A DNA stretch of 64,000 bases from Sorex araneus (taxonomy: Eukaryota; Chordata; Mammalia; Eulipotyphla; Soricidae), in NCBI RefSeq assembly GCF_027595985.1, contig NC_073313.1, positions 87,258,620-87,322,619 of the forward strand, read 5' to 3'. Positions 22,641-34,055 of the stretch are shown in pieces (the stretch's first letter is position 1; every line of letters starts with the position of its first letter). The notes under the pieces were generated by a model that was given only the letters and a program-made list of their open reading frames with translations, ran no database searches and was not told the DNA's origin. The position numbers were made by a program, and so were the translations under genes.

Positions 22641-23454
22641 GCCACACACAGAGAGAGATATCTCTTGGTGGCCTTCTCGTGTGGCTGGAACTTAGCCTAG
22701 AGCCCTGCCCTCAGCAGATGCTCAGCCAACAAATGTTGAAAGAGGAATCTGACTTGACATGGGAAGTTCTTTATGTGCCATAAGAGTAAAGTGAATAGTA
22801 CAGGTTCCCCAAGGCATCGAAGGGAAGGCTGCTTCTGAATCAGTGGACACCCTTCTTCTTGAACTTCAAAAGAGATCTTGAGTGGGGTATAAGCGATATG
22901 GCTCAAGAGGAAGGGCACATGTCCACAACATGCAAGTCATTGAGTTTGATCCCCAGCACTGAGTAGCCCTGTGAGCACCAGTGGTGTAGCTCTGGTGGTC
23001 CGGAGACCTGAGGGGTCCAGCTTTGCAGAAAATGCTCTGTCCCCAGCACTGCTAGTATTGGCCCCTGTAAAATGAAAGAACTTTACCTGAGTGGACTTGA
23101 AGCTGAGGATGATTCCCACCAAGAAGGCTATGAATAGCATTAATCCGAAGTCCTAGTGCTCTCAGGGCCCTAGAGCTAGAATTCAGGGTGGCTTTATGAG
23201 CTTGGATGTGGGCAAAATTGCATCTCTCTAGCACTTCCCCTAGTCTTGAATGCAGGTAACAAATCATCACAATAGCAGAGTTCCCATGATTTTTGCCACC
23301 AACAGAAATCACATATGCTTTCATATCACATTAGAAAATTCCTTAAAATATCAGTCCACATCTAACCAGGCTGAAATTATGAGACTGCTAGATCTTATCA
23401 TTTGGCATGCTAAAAATGAGGTACATATTATTGTTTCGATTATTTATTTGTTTG

Positions 23455-23577
23455 TTTGTTTTGCTTTTGAAGGGCCACACCTGGCGGTCCTAGGGAGAAC
23501 TTGCAGTGCTAGGGATTGAATCCAGGCTTCCTGCACTCAAAGCAGACACTCAGTCTATTGATCTGTCTTCTCTGGCC
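23455..23577 (-). mobile_element. Type 1 SINE, shortened
   Basis: 'ggccacacctggcggtcc', 'agtgctagggattgaatccagg' and 'ctgtcttctctggcc'. About 40 bp of the distal body is missing. Confidence 0.65.
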
Positions 23578-23579
23578 AT

Positions 23580-24150
23580 CACAAATTTTTTAATTCTTAT
23601 CGATGACAGAGGGATGAGGGGCATCAAGCCAGCACTCAGTTGTTTGAGTTGCATGAGCACTTGCTTGTGGCACTCTGTATCCTAATTCATGGTGCCTTCA
23701 AGATTGTGCTCTGAGTATACAAATCACAAATTGTAAAAAATAGGTTGCTATCTTGATTTAAGTATAATTGATTTCTTTTTGTACAACCCCCTGGATTTTA
23801 TTTTAGCTTTTAATAATTCTGAGAAGGGGGCCATGGGCTTTATAAGCCTTCTACAGCTCTGCGTTGTGGGGACATGTGCAACACACAAGGTCAAACGCCA
23901 CTTGTTAGAGCATGCAAAAACTTCCTAGCTTACCTCTTTCAAGAAAACCATTTTTATTAACAGCTGCAAGCCTAAGTGGCCAGTATAGACACCTGCTAAT
24001 CATTCCTGGGTGGGGGAACTTTCTACCAACAGTCTCACTTTCTATTGTGATGATATATATAAATTAATTGTCAAATGAGTAGTAGGTCCAGTGTGAGGGG
24101 TCTGCCTAGCACATTCACCATTCCCCCACCCCCCACCACTACCTAGTGAT
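23580..24150. other. Unassigned intergenic sequence
   Basis: Nothing gene-like. A C-rich run with CCCCACC is at about 24124-24139. Confidence 0.45.
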
Positions 24151-24174
24151 AATTTATCTTTTGAATTTCTGATA

Positions 24175-24412
24175 AATGTTTTCCTGATCGATATCCTATC
24201 CTACTTTGTTTCTCTCTGTGCACATAAAATCAGATCCTTTCCTTCTTAGCACTCATCCAATTGTACAATTGTATTTGTTTTGGCAATTAATTGATGATTG
24301 TTCATATCCATGACTGTCAGCTCCATGCCTAAGCAATTTAATGCTGAATCTGCAGTAGCTAGCACAGTACCCAGCACAAAATGACTCAATGAATACTTGA
24401 GGATTGACCAAG
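24175..24412 (+). repeat. L2 (LINE-2) 3' end
   Basis: 'catgactgtcagctccatgcc', 'ctagcacagtacccagcac' and 'tgactcaatgaatacttgagg' match the order of the L2 3' terminus. Confidence 0.7.
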
Positions 24413-24631
24413 TATGAGGTAAGATGAAGTACTTGAATCCACATGGACCAATAATATTTTTTTGATCAACTGAATTCTTAATTTTGGTCATAAACTGAAC
24501 TTTACAGTTGGGCCCAGATGGAATCAATGTTCTTGGCTTAAGCATAAGCACCTCCTCACAGATAACGGGAGAAATGGCTCTCAATTCTAACTCTTTATTA
24601 TAATCACCCTCAGAGCTTAATTATTATCATT

Positions 24632-24780
24632 GTGAGGGCATGCCCAGCAGCACTTAGGGATCACTCCTAGCTCTATATTTGGGGAATCATTCCTGGGGGT
24701 GTTCAGGGGATGATGTGGTGCAGGGGTTGGAATCTCCTATAGTCAAAGCATGTCTCAAGCCTGTTGATTCTCTCTCCCAC
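24632..24780 (-). mobile_element. Type 1 SINE, old copy
   Basis: 'catgcccagcagcacttaggg' to 'ttgattctctctccca', with a heavily diverged head. Confidence 0.65.
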
Positions 24781-24812
24781 AGAGAGCTTAATACATCAAA
24801 ACGCCCAACCTA

Positions 24813-24985
24813 GTCTGGAGAGATAGTATAGTGGGTAAGGAACTTGCCTTGCACATGGCTGATCTGGATTCAATTCCTGGCACCAAATATGGTCTTTTGA
24901 ATTCTGTCAGGAGTGACTCCTGAGCACAGAGCCAGAAATAAAATCTGAGCATTGCTTGGGAATGACCCAGAACCCCACCACACAC
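24813..24985 (+). mobile_element. Type 1 SINE
   Basis: Box A 'gagatagtatagtgggtaagg', box B region 'ggattcaattcctggcacc', body 'gagtgactcctgagcacagagcc'. First of a same-strand pair. Confidence 0.85.
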
Positions 24986-25003
24986 CGAAAAAAGAAAAGC
25001 TCA

Positions 25004-25178
25004 GGGACTGGAGCAATAGTACAGTGGGTAGGCGTTTGCCTTGCATGTGGCCAACCAAGGTTCTATTCCCAGCATCCCATATGGTCCTCTGAGCACCACC
25101 AGGGGTGATTCCTGAGTTCAGAGCCAGGAGTAACCCATGTACATTGCCAGGTGTTACCCATAAAGAAAAAAAAAAGGT
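25004..25178 (+). mobile_element. Type 1 SINE
   Basis: Better kept than its neighbour: 'ggactggagcaatagtacagtgggtagg', 'ggttctattcccagcatccc', terminal A-rich tail. Only about 18 bp separates the two copies. Confidence 0.88.
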
Positions 25179-25224
25179 CAACCCACCCTAGGCCAGTTAA
25201 ATCAGAATACCTGGGGGTGGGTTT

Positions 25225-25600
25225 GATTTAGTTGACCTTTTCTCCAGCTTTACTGGGGTATGATTGACAAATATAAAGACATGCATTTCACTTGTAGAAC
25301 ATGGTTTTTAAAGGTGTACCAAGTGAGTTAATGTATGTATACATTGTGAAATGATTACACCATGAAGTTAACACATTTATCACCCCACCTAGGTGCCATG
25401 TATGATGAGAACATTTAAGATCTACTCAACTCCCAGGAGACTTTAACGAGCAGCTACAATAAAGCTCAATTATTCTATCCCTTGCTGCTCCCAGTGTGGT
25501 CCAGGGCAGCAGCTGCATCCCTTGGGAGCTTTTGTCAAAGGCCCAGTTTTAGTCTTCACTCAGAGCTTCAAAATCATAATTTTCATTTAGGCAGAATGGG
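25225..25600. repeat. Ancient L1 3'-end piece followed by a MER5A-like relic
   Basis: 25225-25450 contains 'ctccagctttactggggtatgattgacaaa' and 'tacattgtgaaatgattacacc', typical of old L1 3' ends in reverse. 25490-25600 has 'gtggtccagggcagcagctgcatccc' and is MER5A-like. Confidence 0.55.
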
Positions 25601-25616
25601 TGGGGTTGGGTGGATT

Positions 25617-25772
25617 GAGTGACACCCATCAGTGCTTAGGGCTTACTTCTGGCTCTGTGCTCAGGGATAACGTTGGTCGACTGGGGAGACCACATGCAAT
25701 GCCAGGACTAGAACTGGGAAGGGCTGCATAGCAAGGCAGGGCCTTAACCCCTGTGCTATCTCTCCAGCCAGA
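25617..25772 (-). mobile_element. Type 1 SINE
   Basis: 'tgacacccatcagtgcttaggg' to 'gtgctatctctccagccag'. The box B complement is partly deleted. Confidence 0.75.
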
Positions 25773-25987
25773 GTTTTTATTTAACGAGTACCCCCAAGTG
25801 ATCTGTCCAAGTGAGAGGCAAGAACCCCAGAACTTCTCTGTGTTCCCAGGTTTCAGTGAAATGTGTGAGCAGCGTGGAGGTGAGGGGAGGGTGTGCAACC
25901 CTTCACTGCTTCTCAAGTGCCAGCCTAAGGAATACCGGGCTTAGAATTTTGTCAGCTTGGTGGGTTGACATCCTGGTGTAGATACTG

Positions 25988-25994
25988 TATAAAG
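25988..25994 (+). promoter_or_regulatory. Candidate TATA box ahead of a CpG-rich segment
   Basis: TATAAAG lies about 30 bp before the start of a CpG-rich stretch, a spacing expected of a TATA-dependent start near 26015-26025. No known gene is attached, so function is inferred only. Confidence 0.35.
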
Positions 25995-26009
25995 AAGGTC
26001 TTAGGCTGC

Positions 26010-27050
26010 ACAAAGTCCTCCTTCTGCGCAGTGGACGACGAAGCAGAGCAACGGGCTCCGTTTCCTCCGGGTCTAGCAGACTATGTCGGCTTAAGAGCCC
26101 CGGTCTGACGATCGGGAACAACAGAACACAGGACGCCTCACCAGATTGTGCTGCGGCTCTGCATCCGCTGAAGGTTAAGCCCTAGCCGCGACTGAGAGCC
26201 GGCGCTGCAAGCGGTGGGACTTGCTTCCAGGAGTGGATCTCTCAGCCACTGTCCCGCAACTCCCTCCACCACCAGCTCCTCATTCCCCAGGCCCTCCGCC
26301 TTGCCTCCAAACACTGCGATCCGACGTGCTCCAATGCTATTACAGCTTGAATTTCTGAAGGGCAGCCCAGTTCTGGCCCGAAGCCCTGCTCCTTCATGCT
26401 GGACCGGGCCGGGTGGGTAGAAGTGGGGCTCCCAGGTCCTAGGGGTCTCAGTCTGCAGCGACCCCTATCTAGGGGGGCGGAGCCAGCTGGCAAGCCTCTT
26501 GGGGAGGGGGGCATGGGGCCCTCCTCATTCTAGCTAATTGAGGCCCCAAGTCCCGGTGTTGCGGTGCTGAGGACCAATCTAGGGCAACTGCCCTACACCC
26601 TCACAGTCCCGGGTCAGTCAAGCCTGCGGTCACTGCCCTGAGCTGCAGCCTACCGGTCTGGTCGGGGTTTTCCGCCAGCCAGAGAAGCTCACAGCTATAA
26701 TGCTGCAGCCGAGGAGCAGGGGCAGAAATCTGACCCCGGCCTGGGTGACAGAAAACAGAGTGTTCCTTTAGGTAAGTGGGATGAGTGTTTCTTGAAAACT
26801 AGAGTTTGCAGAAAGCCACCTGTCAGGTCCCGGCCCTCCCTTCCAGCCCACCCGGAGCGAAAGCCGTTTCAGGTCGCGGTGCCCAGGAAGCAGACCCTAG
26901 GGAGCCAGCTGTTTGCTGCTCAACTGAAAGCAGAGTCCTCTGAGGACACGCCCCAGCAGCTGGGTGTGGACTGCGGCTGCCTTTGACCGTATCTGGGCAA
27001 GCAAATCCATTTGCCGTCTTTGAAAAGGCGTTCAATCTCCTTTCTTGAAA
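26010..27050 (+). promoter_or_regulatory. CpG-rich segment with possible non-coding first exon
   Basis: CpG dinucleotides are frequent (for example at 26020-26130, 26160-26230 and 26300-26480) in otherwise CpG-poor flanks. An optimal splice donor AG|GTAAGT is at 26770-26777, so a first exon of about 26015-26771 is possible. No open frame in it resembles a known protein. It could be a promoter of an unannotated long non-coding RNA, an upstream APLN promoter about 26 kb away, or an orphan CpG island. Confidence 0.4.
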
Positions 27051-27356
27051 GTCAACTCTTGAAAGAAATATGGACCTACACGTAGTCCTGTGCTGGGATA
27101 TTCAGCAGTCACTCTGGGGGCTTCCCTCTCCAGCCTTCATCTCAGCTGTGATTCCCTGGGCTGGAGCCTGGGGTCCGCAGTATACCTGGGACCTTCGTGA
27201 ACTCACTCACACCCATGATCTTCCTCTTGTTCCTTTAGCTTCTTTTATTCGTTTGTCTCAGTCTTCTTGATTCATCTTTCATCCCTATTTGTTGCACCTC
27301 TGTCTCTTCTGTGATCTTTCTCTTTCAATAAAAAAATGCCTATGCAATACAGGTAC

Positions 27357-27580
27357 TAAGTGACCATAAGCAACCATCATGTTTGGTCCACAGCCTACTT
27401 TCAGCGTGCATCTCCCATCCAGAGGGAGCCCTCCAACCATTATTTACTTAGTGGTCCCTTCTCTATCCCAGGCACTGGTGGAGGGATGGATACTCAAACA
27501 TTGTATGACTGAAATGTAATTGTAATCACGACAGTTTGTAAGTCTGTATCTCATGGTGATTCATTAAAATAAAAATAAAA
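27357..27580 (+). mobile_element. 5'-inverted L1 3' end (twin-priming structure)
   Basis: 27360-27471 is L1 3' UTR in reverse ('catcatgtttggtccacagcctactttcagc'). From 27473 the same UTR continues in sense ('ggcactggtggagggatgg' to 'catggtgattcattaaaat'). The switch point is near 27472. Confidence 0.75.
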
Positions 27581-27639
27581 CACCTAGGCAGTTACTGAGT
27601 ACTGTCATGGTCAACCCCAGCCATAAGAAAATGCCAGTC

Positions 27640-27790
27640 ACTAGAGTTGAGTTCTCACAGTCCTGGAAGCTGGAAACTGGAGATCTTGGCTTGCAGATGG
27701 TCGCTTTCTCACTGCATCCTCACATATGGAGGGAGAGAGAGAGGTAGGCAGACAGACAGAGAAGCTAGTATGGGAAAGGGACAGAAATTT
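27640..27790 (+). repeat. Ancient mammal-wide dispersed repeat fragment
   Basis: 'gttctcacagtcctggaagctggaaactgg' and the following purine-rich 'catatggagggagagagag' resemble a widespread ancient repeat. I do not assign a family. Confidence 0.4.
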
Positions 27791-27999
27791 AGCTCAGATA
27801 GGCCACAGTCCTATGGTCACAGTCCATTCATACAGTTACGTGTTTCTGTGGAAGGGACACAAATCAGGCCTTTGCAAGCCCCCACAGGCATTGCTTGCTC
27901 CCTGGAAATTATAGCAGTGGGGATATTATTGAACTGTAAACAGTTGTGACCAGTTGAATAAAATGTAAATAGAAATGTGGTAGGAGAACAGGACAGGAG

Positions 28000-28330
28000 C
28001 AAATGGAAGCTGCAAGAAATCAAGGAGGGCTTGATAGGAGAGGTGACTTTGTCAAAGAAGAGAGCAATGACATTTAAGCCAAGAGAATAGTCTAAGAAAA
28101 AGCATAGAATTGGAAAAGGGCTGGCCTGCTTGATAAGATTATATAAGGTTCTGTGGTGCTGCCAGTGAAGCTGTATAGGATTGATGGGATGCTGGAGGTG
28201 CAAATTGGGGTCATTCTCTGAAGGGCTGAAGCAAGAGATAATGGTATTAGCTAGGATAGGAGCAATGGGGATGGAAAGTAAAGGCAGGATGAAGGACTGG
28301 GAAAAAAACTGAATGATGGAATGAGAGAAG
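28000..28330 (-). repeat. Probable L2 relic
   Basis: 'ggagaggtgactttgtcaaag', 'gggctggcctgctt' and 'gatgctggaggtgcaaa' have the texture of L2 3' sequence in reverse. This explains the 188-codon open frame on the minus strand (27817-28383) without needing a gene. Confidence 0.45.
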
Positions 28331-28438
28331 CCAGGAATAGAAGGTGATTTATGAATTTTCAGTGTAAGGATTGCACCATTCAATTAAATTCCTAAGAAGA
28401 ATAGGTATGAGATGGAGTGAGATCAGAAGTCATGAATA

Positions 28439-28612
28439 TGGGGTTGGAGAAATAGTACAGTGGGTAAGCTGCTTGCCTTGCACACGACTGACCCAGGTTC
28501 GATCCTCAGCATGCCATATGGTCCTCCATGCACCACCAGGAGTAATTCCTGAGTACACAGTCAAGAGTAACTCCTGAGCATTGCTGACTGTGGCCCCAAA
28601 ACAAAAAAACCA
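28439..28612 (+). mobile_element. Type 1 SINE
   Basis: Box A 'aaatagtacagtgggtaag', box B 'caggttcgatcctcagc', body 'aggagtaattcctgagtacac', A-rich tail. Box B matches the Pol III consensus. Confidence 0.9.
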
Positions 28613-29059
28613 AAGAGTTGTGAATGTGAACTATCTTTGAGGACATCTTAAAGGAATAGTCTGGATGCTGGAGGGTAAAGTCGGAATGCAACAAACTTTA
28701 TGTAGGTTTTTGAACTCATGTGAGAAAACTATCTGGTGTTGGGGAGGGAACCATACCAAATTATTAGAGGGAAAAGTGCTCAGAAGTCACATGGGACTGG
28801 AAATAAATAGTGCTGGTTCCTAAGCAGCTAAAATTTGGGCACTGACTAGCAGTGGTTTTCAACTGTTGTCCACAATAGTTGGTCTGAGAAATTTCCTGCT
28901 AGTTCAAAGAAAATTTTTTGCCAATAAACATGTGATATGCCTAGAAAACTTCAAAAAATTGTACACAACTGGATTTACAAAACAGGAGAAGAGAGATCAC
29001 TCTGTGTGATCTGTTTGTTTGCTTTTATGGGGGGTTAAAGCTGGAGCTGATGCTTTAGG

Positions 29060-29188
29060 AATCCCAGGGTTTGATCCGTATAGATGGCATGGTCCCCCGA
29101 GGACTGCCAGGAGTGGCCCCTGAGCACTGTACCAGGAGTATCCCCAGAGGATCACAGGTGTGTTCACCCCCAAATAAATAAAATAAAT
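29060..29188 (+). mobile_element. Type 1 SINE, head diverged
   Basis: 'gggtttgatccgtatagatgg' is the box B region. The body carries 'aggagtggcccctgagcactg' and the tail is (AAATA)n. Confidence 0.7.
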
Positions 29189-29194
29189 TCTCCA

Positions 29195-29780
29195 GTAAAT
29201 CTTATAGAGGTGAAGACTACACCATCTGGAATAAAATAGACATTGAAAGGGATTAATGGAGGATTAGACTTTGCAGAAGAAAAAACTAATTTACCTGAAT
29301 ACATAATTATAGAGACATACAAAAATGAAAAATGAAACACACATAGAGAAAAGAATAAAAAAGGAACAGGGCATTGGTAAGCTGCAGGAAGAAATTCAAG
29401 TTTCCCGATATAACTATAATTGGAGTCCCAGAAGAAAGAAAAGAGGCAGGAGTGAGCAGGAAAATGTTTGAAGAAATAATGGCCAATTTTGTTTCCAAAC
29501 GTGATGAAAATGCTAAGTCCAGAATTCCAAGGAACTCAGCAAACTCTTAATACAAGAAACATAAAGAAATCTATATCAAGATAATCATAATCCTATAGTT
29601 CAAAAACGGTGATTAAAGAAAACATCTTAACAACAACCGGGGAACAAAAGACATGCTATATTTAGAGAAATAAAGATAATATTCCCCATTGTAAACAATG
29701 CTAGCCAATGGTTCACACTCTATTAAAGTACTTTAAACATCCAAGGATTCTATATCAGACAAAAATAGCTCCCAAGAAAT
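29195..29780 (+). repeat. Ancient L1 ORF1 fragment
   Basis: 'attggagtcccagaagaaag' and the following 'aatttgtttccaaacgtgatg'-like text correspond to the IGVPEG region and C terminus of ORF1. It is much older than the shrew L1s at 8-20 kb. Confidence 0.65.
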
Positions 29781-30089
29781 GAAGGCCAAGTGTCTGGGGG
29801 TGTGAACTATTGATAAAGTGCATGCTTTGCATATATGAGAACCTGGGCTCAAGTTCTGGCAGCACCTCACATTGACAAGTACAATCCCCCACATCATTGG
29901 GTGTGACTCTTGATACCGTTACGTATAACCCTACTATCATTACCACTACCACCATAATAAAAAGATGGCCAAATAAACATATGTGAGTCACATAAAAGAT
30001 AACTCATCATCAACAGACCCATATTATATAAAAGGAAGTTGCTAAGGATGAAAATCTGGATGTGTTTGAAGAAATAACACCAAGAGGTC

Positions 30090-30425
30090 AGGAAGATAGT
30101 TCAGCTCTCAGGGCTACACGTCTTGCACTGGGGTATGTGCCTTGCACATGAAGGGATCTGAGTTTGAGTTCTGGCATTGCATGGCTCCTTGAGTATCACT
30201 GGCTCTGGAGTCCCCCAGCGTTTAATTTTTCATTTTGTATGCCTTTCTAATAATGTATTCAGGTAAATTAGTTTTTTCTGCAATATCTAATTCACTATTA
30301 ATCCCTTTCAAACACTGCTGGGTCTGGCCATGATAGCCTCCAGTACTGCAGGTTCCAAGCATAGCACCATATCTTTTACCATGGGCATTGCTGGGAATAA
30401 CCTCTGGACCCCAGGAGATAGGCCC
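30090..30425 (+). mobile_element. Old SINE split by an inverted ancient L1 piece
   Basis: SINE-like text at 30090-30218 ('gaagatagttcagctctcagg', 'ctgagtttgagttctggca') and at 30310-30425 ('acactgctgggtctggcc') brackets 30219-30309. The middle is the reverse complement of 29247-29331. Confidence 0.5.
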
Positions 30426-31081
30426 CTCCTGTCAAAAGAGAGAGGAAAGAATAACAGAAATAATAGCTACACAGTAAGTATATCAAATTAAAAATATGTT
30501 TATATCTCAGATACTGTGTATTCAAAAAATATGAAAAGAATCGTGGCACTCTCTCACCACCTGCATTCGGTGATCTGGGGCCGCTTCTCTCACCCCGGAT
30601 GGCTCATGGCAATGAGCAGACGAAGGAAGAAATGAGGGCAAGGTTGGTTGGTGATCAATTGCAGTTTCTTCCAATCTAGTATCCCTCTGCCTCCTTCCAG
30701 TCTCACCCACTCCCATATTCCTCCTCCTTGTGCCCACTCTACACTCTACAGCCTTCATTATACAGCAAATCATGAAGGGTTGGGTGTAGCAATTACACAT
30801 AGGAGTGGTTATATGATCAACAGATATAAAGTCCTTACCTCAGGGGAAGCTTCTTCTAGGATAAATTCTCATCCAGTCAGGTGATCCGCTTAAGGGTTAA
30901 ATACCATCTAGGGGTACATTTCTCCTTTCCTTAGTCTAATAATCATTTAAACATTCATCTTATTTCTACTTCTTAATATTGGTCATTTTGTCTGGATACA
31001 GTAAGAGATATATTAAGCTTATAGGGTGGTTCTTCTGGGGACATCTCGCAATAGGTCCCAGACTACAATCCTCAAGCCAGA

Positions 31082-31340
31082 TTCACTGTATCATTGTATC
31101 TCTGTCATTCTGTTGTTCATCGATTTGCTTAAGTGGGCACCAGTAACATCTCCATTTGTTCCTGTCGCATGCTAGTGTAGCCTGATAGCATATTTGGGGC
31201 TCTTTCAGGATCAGGGGAATGAAGACCGTCGTTGTTACTGTTTCTGGCATATTAAGTACATCATGGGTAGTTTGCCAGGCTCTACTGTGCAGGTGGGATA
31301 ATCTCAGTAGCTTGCCAGGCTCTCTGAGAGGGACAGAAGC
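31082..31340 (-). mobile_element. Type 2 SINE, long subfamily
   Basis: In place of the short 'cattgtgagacttg' link of other type 2 copies, it has an extra segment (about 31158-31218) with 'ggggctctttcaggatcagggg'. The same feature is seen at 43815. The tRNA-like head is lost. Confidence 0.75.
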
Positions 31341-31468
31341 TTTGGGGGAGGCCTCTAATCACCTTTACAGGTGTTCCCAGTCTACCGAATATAAGCTTTT
31401 GGTCACTGGCATGTTGTAATGATCTGTACACTGACAAACACGAACCTGCCTGCATCTCTGGGCAGCAC

Positions 31469-31672
31469 CTGGGACATCTGTGGCCTCAGGTTGATCTCCT
31501 TGAGGTTGATGGAGTGCGCCTAGAGATTATTGAGCAGCTGGCAGAGCAGGACCCTATCGAGGAGGGTCTGTGCCAGGTCGAACACCTGTGCCGAGTCCCA
31601 GGTCACCCAGTGGTTGGCTGACAGCACCCCACAGTGGATGAGCCACTGTGCGCACTGCCGCCATGGCTCTAT
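31469..31672 (-). pseudogene. VAV3P: VAV3 exon 1 pseudogene (genomic copy)
   Basis: The minus strand encodes 68 codons matching the start of VAV3, a Rho/Rac guanine-nucleotide exchange factor, at the N-terminal part of its calponin-homology domain. Recognisable runs are 'CAQWLIHC', '[19 protein letters not shown]', 'LCQLLNNL' and 'AHSINLKEINLRPQMSQ'. The initiator ATG has become ATA (31670-31672), and a TAG stands at 31520-31522 after LLNNL. Beyond the last codon comes GTGCTG, a splice-donor-like sequence, and no exon 2 text. The copy therefore carries intron DNA and is not a processed cDNA copy. VAV1 and VAV2 fit less well than VAV3. The 'P' symbol is my label, not an established name. Confidence 0.85.
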
Positions 31673-32520
31673 GTCTGATGGCACTGTGACTCGGTCCAGC
31701 CGGGGCAGGCGGTGACACTGCGGCCACCGCTGTGGTTTCTCTGTGCCCTGCCGACACCATTCTGTCCAAATCTTGCAAAACAGCCAGTGATGTCCATCAG
31801 GAATCACGTGTAGAGTTCCAGCAGATGTCATGCGTAGAGTTCCATGCCTGGCGTTCAGAGCTGTGCATTGTCTAAGGTGAGATGGTGAGTTGGTTTCAGG
31901 AGAGTGAGAAGGGTTCAGGCAGTGTAGGTGCCACCTTGCCTCCAATCAAATATGGTGTGGTAATTATGGAAAATGAGTAGGTAGTGTCTTATGATGTGTT
32001 ATGCAGCCACAAAATCAGCCATGCAGTTTAGGAATATGTTCACTCATATGTGAAGCTCAGCCTGAGTGTATGGAAAGCAGCCTGGAGCGTGGCAGCGGTT
32101 GTGTTGTAAAGGTTGGCTGCCGGGGCTGTGTCCCGTGGGACAGGGAGGGCTCTCACCCATCGCACTCTGAGGCGCCCTGAGTGAAAAAAGCCTGGCGCAG
32201 AGTCCGGTGGCATGATTATGGGGGCCTCATTTTATGCTCCCTTCTGGGAGAAGCAGCCATGAGTTCTGGATGGTGGCCGATGAGGAGATTATCTGGCGCT
32301 GGCAGGAGGTGGCTTATGGGCGTGATCCCTGGGCACAACGAAGACTGGGGGAAGCAGACAGAGGATCTCTGCTCCTGGGTCCTGTTGAGCCCAGAGTCCA
32401 AGGTCACAAAGTTCCGTATTACCTGAATTCTGTGGGACTTCACTCATATGAGGTCAGATTAGTCCTTCCTAACCTTAGCAGGGTCCTTATTCAGTCTTTT
32501 CTCTTTTGATCATAGCATAA
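31673..32520 (-). other. Possible upstream part of the VAV3-derived duplication
   Basis: GC-rich DNA continues upstream of the VAV3 exon copy (31673-31790 and 32090-32450), as expected for a 5' UTR and promoter carried along. I cannot confirm homology by eye, and the outer limits of the duplicated block are unknown. Confidence 0.35.
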
Positions 32521-34055
32521 TTTGTCCATGACCGTGCTCTTAACTTATAGTTAAGTTTTATGGCACTTAGCCTGTCCCATTTCGATGCCAGGGTAGCTTA
32601 CAGCTTGCCCTGGGTCCATCCAGTCCCTTTGTCTGAACCCTGCTTTTGTGGTGTTAGGAACTAAGGGGAACTGAGGCTTAAGTCAAGTAAATATGACAGA
32701 TGCCCAGGAGTAAATATTATTCAGAGTCAATTAACTCCCAAATTACAAAAACATAGCATTAACTGACTTATTGTGTCTATACAGAAAGGGCATTGCTCTA
32801 AAGTAAACTGTACAAAGGACACAAGGGAAAGAGAAAAGCAATATTTCACTTACAAATGCAAAATTAGAATCCTTAGAAGAATCTGACCTTACAAGTCACA
32901 GGGTATGATTTGGGAATAAAACTGATTCACAGAAAGGAGACATAGAGCACAGAGGAGAGGTTAAAGATACATGCAGAGGAATGGGTGTGCCTCGGAGCAC
33001 TGTGATGGGTGTAACCCAATAAACCTAAACTCTATGTGGCAGGGGTGGAGGAGAAAGGATGAACTATTGTTAAACCTAAAATGTTTCAAACTATATTCCA
33101 ACAGATAGTGTGCTAGGTAAGTAAAAGAATTAATATTGAAAAATGGGCTTTATAACATATGTAAATATAAAATGTATGACAACAGTAGAATAAAGATTGT
33201 GAAAGAGGAAAAGAGCACAAACTTGTAAAGTCATAGTATACTACTGTATATATGTATATGTGTAGTATGTGTGCTATTTCACTTGAAGATCTACTGAGAT
33301 CTTTAAAGATCTTTACTATAAATGTAAGTGTCATACTAAAATAACAGTCATAGTTGATAAACCAATAAATTAAAAAGAATTTTTAAAGGGAGCAAAGTAT
33401 AGAGGGGCAAACAGAAAACAAATAGTAAAATGATAGGCTTAGACAAACCTTATCAATAACAAATGACAGGCAAATGGCTTAAATATGCAAATATGTAAAT
33501 ATACAATAATATTAAATATTACTCAGAGAGTTATAGATTGGAAAAAGTAAAAACTAATCATATGCTACTTTATGATATTTAAATTATAAAATTAGAAATA
33601 GAGTTAAAAATGTAAAAGCATGGTAAAAGATAAACTATTCTAAAAATAATTGAAGGAAATTTGGAATGGCAATATTAATATAGGTAGATTTATTTAAAGT
33701 AAAATTTATTATCATAGATAAATATTTATGCAACTAAAGACAAAACTTTATATCTATATATTCTATCTATATATCTTATTTCCTAAACTCAACTGATAGT
33801 ATTCTAAGATTTGAAGGGATAACTCACCATGCTATGTAATTGCCAAAAATCAACCCATAAAAGGATGCCCAACATAATTATAGGGAAATGTAAATTAAAT
33901 CACAATCAGGAAACACTTTCTTCGAGTTTCTGGGTGCTGGTGACATTTTCTTTAGTGGGAGTTGGTTTTTAATCCTTTAAAATGCATTATTATTATTATA
34001 TGAACTGTGTATACTTGTATTATGTATCTATTATACAATGAAGAACTTCAAATGT
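32521..34055. other. A+T-rich intergenic sequence
   Basis: Very A+T-rich, with stop codons in all frames. No repeat family recognised with confidence, though decayed L1 is likely in the last part. Confidence 0.45.

Noticed and set aside
27817-28383. 188-codon minus-strand open frame
   Set aside because: It overlaps L2-like sequence and a probable ancient repeat. There is no conserved domain, no splice context and its end lies in unrelated sequence.
31469-31672. VAV1 or VAV2 as the source of the exon copy
   Set aside because: The runs [23 protein letters not shown] and AHSINLKEINLRPQMSQ fit VAV3 better than the recalled VAV1 and VAV2 N termini.
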